A DNA stretch of 64,000 bases from an uncultured Clostridium sp. GTDB lineage: Bacteria > Bacillota > Clostridia > TANB77 > CAG-508. Of the stretch, positions 59,267-64,000 are shown in pieces. The DNA lies in contig USFR01000002.1 in NCBI GenBank assembly GCA_900553945.1, forward strand, positions 62,001 through 126,000, given 5' to 3'. The position numbers and the translations under genes were made by a program. Positions within the stretch are counted from its first letter, which is position 1; each line of letters opens with the position of its first letter. The notes under the pieces are model-generated. The model did not search any database. It was given only the letters and a program-made list of their open reading frames with translations, and was not told where the DNA came from.

Positions 59267-59827
59267 TTATTTTTGTCCATCAAAAATTAAAGTGATAATG
59301 TAATTGCATAAATCTTCTTCTGAAATTTTACTATTAGTTTTAAGCCACCACATAATAATTGCAGTAACTGCACCAGAATAAAACTCAGCCATAATTTTGG
59401 GTGGAACATCAAAATGCTTTCCAGATTGACTATCTTTTTCAATTAAATCTGTAATATATTTGATTACTGAATTGTGAAAAACAGCAATAATACCAGCAGT
59501 ATAGTTATTATTCAACATATTTCTATAAAATAATTTATTTTCGCCTAAATATTTTATCAAATGATTAATCAAATCAGAGTAAAATTCTTTTGCATTTGAA
59601 TAATTTTTGGGTTCGAAATTTTTAGTTAATTCACTTTCCAAATCATTTACACAATAATCAAGTAATTCATACTTATCTGAAAAATGGCTATAAAATGTAG
59701 TACGGTGAACCATAGCCAAGTTACAAATATCATTAACTTTTATTGTATCAAAAGATTGTTTACTAAGAAGCTCCAAAAGAGCATTTTTTAAAAGAAGATA
59801 AGTTCTAGTAGTACGTAAATCTCCCAT
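59267..59827 (-). CDS. TetR/AcrR family transcriptional regulator
   Basis: A 186-aa protein with an N-terminal TetR helix-turn-helix (about 8-55: ALLELLSKQSFDTIKVNDIC followed by MVHRTTFYSHFSDKYELLDY) and a helical ligand-binding domain. It is divergent from an MMPL/RND exporter gene 265 bases away, the typical arrangement of a local repressor. ATG at 59827 is used (GGAGG eight bases upstream); a start 21 codons earlier lacks a good site. The inducer is unknown. Confidence 0.9.
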   Translation of the reverse strand: MGDLRTTRTYLLLKNALLELLSKQSFDTIKVNDICNLAMVHRTTFYSHFSDKYELLDYCVNDLESELTKNFEPKNYSNAKEFYSDLINHLIKYLGENKLFYRNMLNNNYTAGIIAVFHNSVIKYITDLIEKDSQSGKHFDVPPKIMAEFYSGAVTAIIMWWLKTNSKISEEDLCNYIITLIFDGQK

Positions 59828-59987
59828 AATATAAACCTCCAATGCATATATATTTAAAGAAAGTATAAAGAGCTTTCTTACATAAAACATAATATAACTT
59901 TTTTCTACAAAAGTAAAGAAAAACTACAAATGTATATACAAAATAAAAGAAAATGTAGGATAACTTAAAGATGATGAAAAAATGTCG

Positions 59988-60015
59988 TTGAAGATTTAGG
60001 AAAAATTTCTATAAT
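59988..60015 (+). promoter_or_regulatory. Promoter region of the MMPL exporter gene
   Basis: TTGAAG and TATAAT are spaced by 16 bases. TTTCTATAATA occurs at 60006 and again at 60058 as a direct repeat, so a second start or a regulator site may be present. A short palindrome GTATATAC lies near 59933. No clean long operator palindrome was found. Confidence 0.45.
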
Positions 60016-60092
60016 AAGGAATGGATGAGAAAATATTCATAGGAAGTTCATGTAACTTTTCTATAATATAACAAAGGAAAGGAGATTGTCAT

Positions 60093-62156
60093 ATGTCAAA
60101 AGTAGCAGAGTTCGTATGTAAACACAAAAAGCTAATATTAATAATAACATTACTATTATTAATACCATCAGTCATAGGAATGAAAGCCACCAGAATAAAT
60201 TACGATATATTAGTATACTTACCTGAAGATATAGAAACAATTCAAGGTGAAGATATATTATCAGATGAATTTAATATGGGAGGCTTTTCAATTATTGTAT
60301 TAGATGACATGAAAAGCAAAGACATAGAAAAATTAACAAAAGAAATTAAAAAATTAGATAATGTAGGAAATGTAATTAGTACAACAGATTTAGTTGGAAC
60401 AAACATACCAATAGAAATGTTTCCAGATGAAATAAAAGATAAAGTTTATAAAGATGGAAGTACAATAATGTTAGTAACATTCAAAGATGCAATATCATCT
60501 GATTCAACAATGGATACAGTTCAAAAATTAAGAGACATAACAGATGAAAGATGCAAGATTAGCGGAATGACAGCAACATTAATAGACACAAGAGATTTAT
60601 CAAATTCAGAAATAGCAATATATGTAATAATTGCAGTTGCACTATGTTTGTTAGTTCTAGAAATTGCACTAGATTCTTATGTAACACCAGTATTACTATT
60701 AGCTAATATCGGAATTGCAATATTATTCAATATGGGAACAAACATATTTTTAGGCGAAATCTCATACATAACAAAAGCAATAAGTGCTGTTTTACAATTA
60801 GGTGTAACAATGGATTTCGCAATATTCTTATATCACAGTTATAAAGCAGAATTGAAAAACACATCAGACATAAATAAAGCAATGGAAACAGCAATACAAA
60901 AAACATTCACAGCAGTTCTAGGAAGCTCATTAACAACAATTGCAGGATTCCTTGCATTATGTAGTATGAGCTTAACATTAGGAAAAGACATAGGAATTGT
61001 AATGGCAAAAGGTGTGCTATTTGGAGTAATAAGCGTTGTAACAATATTACCAGCAATGATACTTCAATTTAACAAAGCCATCGAAAAAACAAGTCATAAA
61101 GAAATTTTACCTAAATTCACAGGCGTAAAAAATTTCGTCATGAAACATTATAAATTAATAACATTACTATTTATAATAATATTACCAATAGCAATATACA
61201 CAAACAACAATACAAAAGTGTATTACAAATTAGATGATTCATTGCCAGATTCATTACCAAGCATAACAGCAAACAATGAATTAAAAGACAAGTTTGGACT
61301 AACATCAGAAGCAATGATATTAGTTGATAAAGATTTAGATGATTACAAAGTTAACGAAATGCTAGATAAAATTGAACAAGTTGAAGGTGTTGACTTCGCA
61401 GTTTCATATTCAAAAATTGACACAGCCCTTCCAAAAGAAGTTTTATCAGACGATATAAAAAGCATATTTACAAGCGACAATTATCAAATGATAATAGTAA
61501 GCTCGAAATATGAGATAGCCTCAAACGAACTAAACAATCAAATAAATGAGATTAATAAAATTATAAAAGAATATGATGAAAACGGAATGTTCGTTGGTGA
61601 AGGACCATTGATGAAAGACTTAGTTGAAATAAGCGACCACGACTTCAACAGCGTAAACACTGTATCAATCGCAATTATATTTATAATAATGATATTTGTT
61701 TTAAAATCAATATCATTACCAGTAATTCTAATTTGCATAATAGAATTTGCAATATTTATAAATATGGGATTCTCATTTATAACAAACACAAGCATCCCAT
61801 TCATTGCATCAATCGTAATTGGAACAATCCAGTTAGGTGCAACAATAGACTATGCAATTTTAATTACAACTAAATACATAGAACATAGAAAAGAAGGCAT
61901 GAAGAAAGAAGAAGCAATAGCAGAAGCATTAGGAACATCAATCAGTTCAATTCTAGTAAGTGGATTATGTTTCTTCGGAGCAACATTCGGAGTTGGAGCA
62001 TATTCAAAAATAGAAATGATCGGATCATTATGCACATTAATGTCAAGAGGAGCAATCATAAGCGTTCTAGTAGTAATAACTGTATTACCAGCAATGCTAA
62101 TGATTTTCGACAAATTAGTATGTAAAACGACATCAAAAATGAAAGAATGTAAATAG
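60093..62156 (+). CDS. MMPL/RND family exporter
   Basis: A 687-aa protein with about 12 membrane segments in two similar halves. Each half has one segment followed by a large extracytoplasmic loop (about 35-165 and 370-510) and a bundle of five segments. The matching motifs LGVTMDFAIFLYHSYK and LGATIDYAILITTKYI mark the RND-type proton pathway region; the pattern is that of MMPL/YdfJ-type transporters of Gram-positive bacteria, which export lipids or hydrophobic compounds. It is divergent from a TetR gene and followed after 15 bases by a YhgE-like gene. Confidence 0.9.
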   Translation: MSKVAEFVCKHKKLILIITLLLLIPSVIGMKATRINYDILVYLPEDIETIQGEDILSDEFNMGGFSIIVLDDMKSKDIEKLTKEIKKLDNVGNVISTTDLVGTNIPIEMFPDEIKDKVYKDGSTIMLVTFKDAISSDSTMDTVQKLRDITDERCKISGMTATLIDTRDLSNSEIAIYVIIAVALCLLVLEIALDSYVTPVLLLANIGIAILFNMGTNIFLGEISYITKAISAVLQLGVTMDFAIFLYHSYKAELKNTSDINKAMETAIQKTFTAVLGSSLTTIAGFLALCSMSLTLGKDIGIVMAKGVLFGVISVVTILPAMILQFNKAIEKTSHKEILPKFTGVKNFVMKHYKLITLLFIIILPIAIYTNNNTKVYYKLDDSLPDSLPSITANNELKDKFGLTSEAMILVDKDLDDYKVNEMLDKIEQVEGVDFAVSYSKIDTALPKEVLSDDIKSIFTSDNYQMIIVSSKYEIASNELNNQINEINKIIKEYDENGMFVGEGPLMKDLVEISDHDFNSVNTVSIAIIFIIMIFVLKSISLPVILICIIEFAIFINMGFSFITNTSIPFIASIVIGTIQLGATIDYAILITTKYIEHRKEGMKKEEAIAEALGTSISSILVSGLCFFGATFGVGAYSKIEMIGSLCTLMSRGAIISVLVVITVLPAMLMIFDKLVCKTTSKMKECK

Positions 62157-62171
62157 AAAGGAAGTATAATT

Positions 62172-64000
62172 ATGAATAACAAATTGTCTAAAATATCAGC
62201 TAGTATTTTATTAGGAACAATGCTAGTGTACACATTACCAGTAGCTGCATTCACCAAAGACGAAACAGTCTATACAAATGCAAAAAGTAATGGAGAACAA
62301 TATCAAACAATAGTTACAGACCATTTGATAAACGAAGAAGATGAAAAACTTCTAAAAGATATGACAAACCTTTTAAATGTCGAAAATACAAGTGGAGACG
62401 AAAAATTTACTCAGGATGGAGAAAGCCTAGTTTGGGAAGCGGATTCAAACGATATATATTATAAAGGTGAAACAGATCAAGAATTGCCAGTTAAATTAAA
62501 CATTAAATATGAACTAGACGGAAAAGAAATCAGTTCAGACGAAATAGCTGGAAAATCAGGAAAAGTTAAAATTACGATATCATTCGAAAATAAAGAAGAA
62601 CACGAAGTTCAAATAAACGGAAAAACAGAAAAAATGTATACACCATTTGTTGTAGCAACAGGAACATACATAAACAACGACAACAATAAAAACATAGAAG
62701 TAACAAACGGAAAAGCAATAGATGACGGAAGTAAAACAATGGTGGTTGGATTAACATTCCCAGGAATGCAAGAAAGTTTAAACATTGACAAAGACACATT
62801 AGAAATTCCAACATCAATTGAAATAACAATGGAAACAACAAACTTTGAAATGAACAATATTATAAACTACACAACACCAAAATTAATTGAAGATTCAGAA
62901 TTAGATATATTCAGCAAATTAGATGACATATATAGCAAAGTTGAAACACTACAATCTGCAAGCAAACAAATTGAAAACGGAGCAAAAACATTATCAGATG
63001 GAACAACAACTTATGTTGAAAAATCAGAAGAATTTAATCAAGCATTAAATAAATTTTCAGATGGAGTAAGCTCAGCAAATACAAGCTATTCAAGCATTGA
63101 TGCAGGAATTAAGAACCTTAATTCATCAGTACCAGATTTAACATCAGGAACTAAATCTTTATCAGATAATTTAGGTGCTGTAAACAATGGCGTAAAAACA
63201 ATGTCAGACATGTTAGATGGTTCACAAGAATCAATGAATAACTTAAAAAATGGAGCAAAAAATATTTCAGAAGGTTTGACAGGCTTAAGCATAGCAATGA
63301 AAACGACAGACTATACAGAAGAAATAAATAAAATAAAATCTCAAATAGATACAAACACAAAAATGATTACAACATTGAACACAACAACAGAACAATTAAG
63401 CAAAGTATTATTAGAAGATACAACATTATCAAAAGCAACGGCACAAGCAATAAAAGCACAAATAACAGCAAACCAATCAACAATTGCGACATTAACAGCA
63501 GATAAAGTATATTTAAATAACATGATTACATCATTAAATGCATCAAATACACAAATAGGAAAATTAAAGCAACAAGTTGATACCTTAGCTCAAGGTGCAA
63601 AAGATGTTAGCGATGGAGTTAATGGTTTATTAAATCAAGTAGGAGAGTTAAACACAAAAATTAAAGTATTAAATACAAACACAGGAAAAATGGCAGTAGG
63701 AGCAAACAAATTATATCAAGGAACATTAGGACTAGAAGCAGGAACAACAAAATTAGCACAAGGTTCTGAACAAATGAAAGCAGGATTAAGCACAATAAAT
63801 ACAAGCTCACAAGCACTATACAGTGCAAACAATCAATTAGTAGAAGGAGCAAAAACAATCCAATCTGGAGCGGCAGAATTAGCAGAAGGAACAGCAGAAT
63901 TTAATAAAACAGGAATTGACGTTATCTGCAATTATGTAACAGGAGACTTGAAAAACTTAGAAACAAGAGCAGAAAAACTAAAAGAACTATCAGACGAATA
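62172..64000 (+). CDS. YhgE/Pip-like protein with LxxG heptad-type repeats (3' end outside the window)
   Basis: The frame is open from ATG at 62172 to the end of the window (609 codons). It begins with a signal peptide (about 1-27). A beta-rich domain follows (about 28-225), then a long helical region with repeated units such as SGTKSLSDNLGAVNNG, LKNGAKNISEGL and LAQGAKDVSDGV, the X-L-X-X-G pattern of YhgE/Pip-type proteins. These are often neighbours of MMPL exporters and may form envelope-spanning partners. It shares the exporter's transcript (15-base gap, GAAAGGAAG site). Family by pattern; function inferred. Confidence 0.75.
   Translation, partial: MNNKLSKISASILLGTMLVYTLPVAAFTKDETVYTNAKSNGEQYQTIVTDHLINEEDEKLLKDMTNLLNVENTSGDEKFTQDGESLVWEADSNDIYYKGETDQELPVKLNIKYELDGKEISSDEIAGKSGKVKITISFENKEEHEVQINGKTEKMYTPFVVATGTYINNDNNKNIEVTNGKAIDDGSKTMVVGLTFPGMQESLNIDKDTLEIPTSIEITMETTNFEMNNIINYTTPKLIEDSELDIFSKLDDIYSKVETLQSASKQIENGAKTLSDGTTTYVEKSEEFNQALNKFSDGVSSANTSYSSIDAGIKNLNSSVPDLTSGTKSLSDNLGAVNNGVKTMSDMLDGSQESMNNLKNGAKNISEGLTGLSIAMKTTDYTEEINKIKSQIDTNTKMITTLNTTTEQLSKVLLEDTTLSKATAQAIKAQITANQSTIATLTADKVYLNNMITSLNASNTQIGKLKQQVDTLAQGAKDVSDGVNGLLNQVGELNTKIKVLNTNTGKMAVGANKLYQGTLGLEAGTTKLAQGSEQMKAGLSTINTSSQALYSANNQLVEGAKTIQSGAAELAEGTAEFNKTGIDVICNYVTGDLKNLETRAEKLKELSDE

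Noticed and set aside
1..64000. CRISPR array, rRNA genes, complete prophage or intact insertion sequence
   Set aside because: No regularly spaced repeats, rRNA sequence, phage structural genes or transposase were seen on either strand.

Overview
The window reads as a chromosome segment of a low-GC, spore-forming member of the Clostridia (Firmicutes), probably an uncultured gut-type lineage. The evidence is the very AT-rich coding sequence with AGA as the dominant arginine codon, strong AGGAGG-type ribosome binding sites, sigma-A promoters of the TTGACA/TATAAT type, a complete spoIIIA sporulation operon, and a single-layer envelope gene set (LCP protein, murB, L,D-transpeptidase, GH25 lysozyme). 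The species cannot be named from the sequence alone.

Layout. 0-1.7 kb: the end of a metallophosphoesterase and an LCP cell-wall polymer ligase. 1.8-14.7 kb: one long co-directional surface polysaccharide operon behind a consensus promoter: priming sugar transferase, DUF4422 protein, two LicD proteins flanking a class V aminotransferase and a LicC/PntC-like nucleotidyltransferase, GT2, IspD/TarI-type cytidylyltransferase, SDR, Wzy-like polymerase, Wzx flippase, acyltransferase and UDP-galactopyranose mutase. The upstream LCP protein is a plausible ligase for the product. 14.7-26 kb: housekeeping block rpsB-tsf, a YjdF-like membrane protein, tig, clpP-clpX, a membrane J-domain protein on the minus strand, rpsO-pnp with structured leaders, and a membrane GT2. 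26-33 kb: murB, a YvcK/GlmR-type regulator, glycogen debranching enzyme, holA and a membrane-anchored protein. 34-39 kb: spoIIIAA-AH, in which spoIIIAE is split by a +1 frameshift. 39-42.7 kb: phosphofructokinase, argS and tRNA-Leu(CAA).

42.7-50.9 kb is accessory. Directly behind tRNA-Leu lie the C-terminal stub of a tyrosine integrase, a gene tail, a MobV-like relaxase N-terminal stub and a strong inverted repeat: the relics of an integrated mobilisable element. These are followed by a frameshifted L,D-transpeptidase, an ABC transporter and a two-gene unit made of a 141-aa protein of unknown family plus a HipA-like kinase. Three small genes at 49.9, 50.6 and 53.4 kb look richer in GC than their surroundings and appear as single-gene cassettes. 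51-57 kb holds a HelD-like helicase, a GH25-LysM lysozyme, a C92-like papain-fold enzyme, DUF1540 and fba. A 175-bp MITE-like element lies between the convergent genes fba and smpB. 58-64 kb carries two secreted, membrane-anchored low-complexity proteins, a TetR regulator, an MMPL/RND exporter and the start of a YhgE/Pip-like protein with LxxG repeats; the exporter and the YhgE-like gene probably form one TetR-controlled unit.

The most unusual signals are RNA-level. A dispersed leader element (GAAAGGRATTAATC, a hairpin, then TAATTGATTAT) sits between the ribosome binding site and the start codon of spoIIIAF, spoIIIAH and the unrelated 141-aa/HipA-like operon. A different hairpin plays the same positional role before the IspD/TarI gene. 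Long hairpins also precede pnp and argS, and the tRNA-Leu promoter lies inside a perfect 17-bp inverted repeat. All functional statements are read from sequence by eye; no database search was run.
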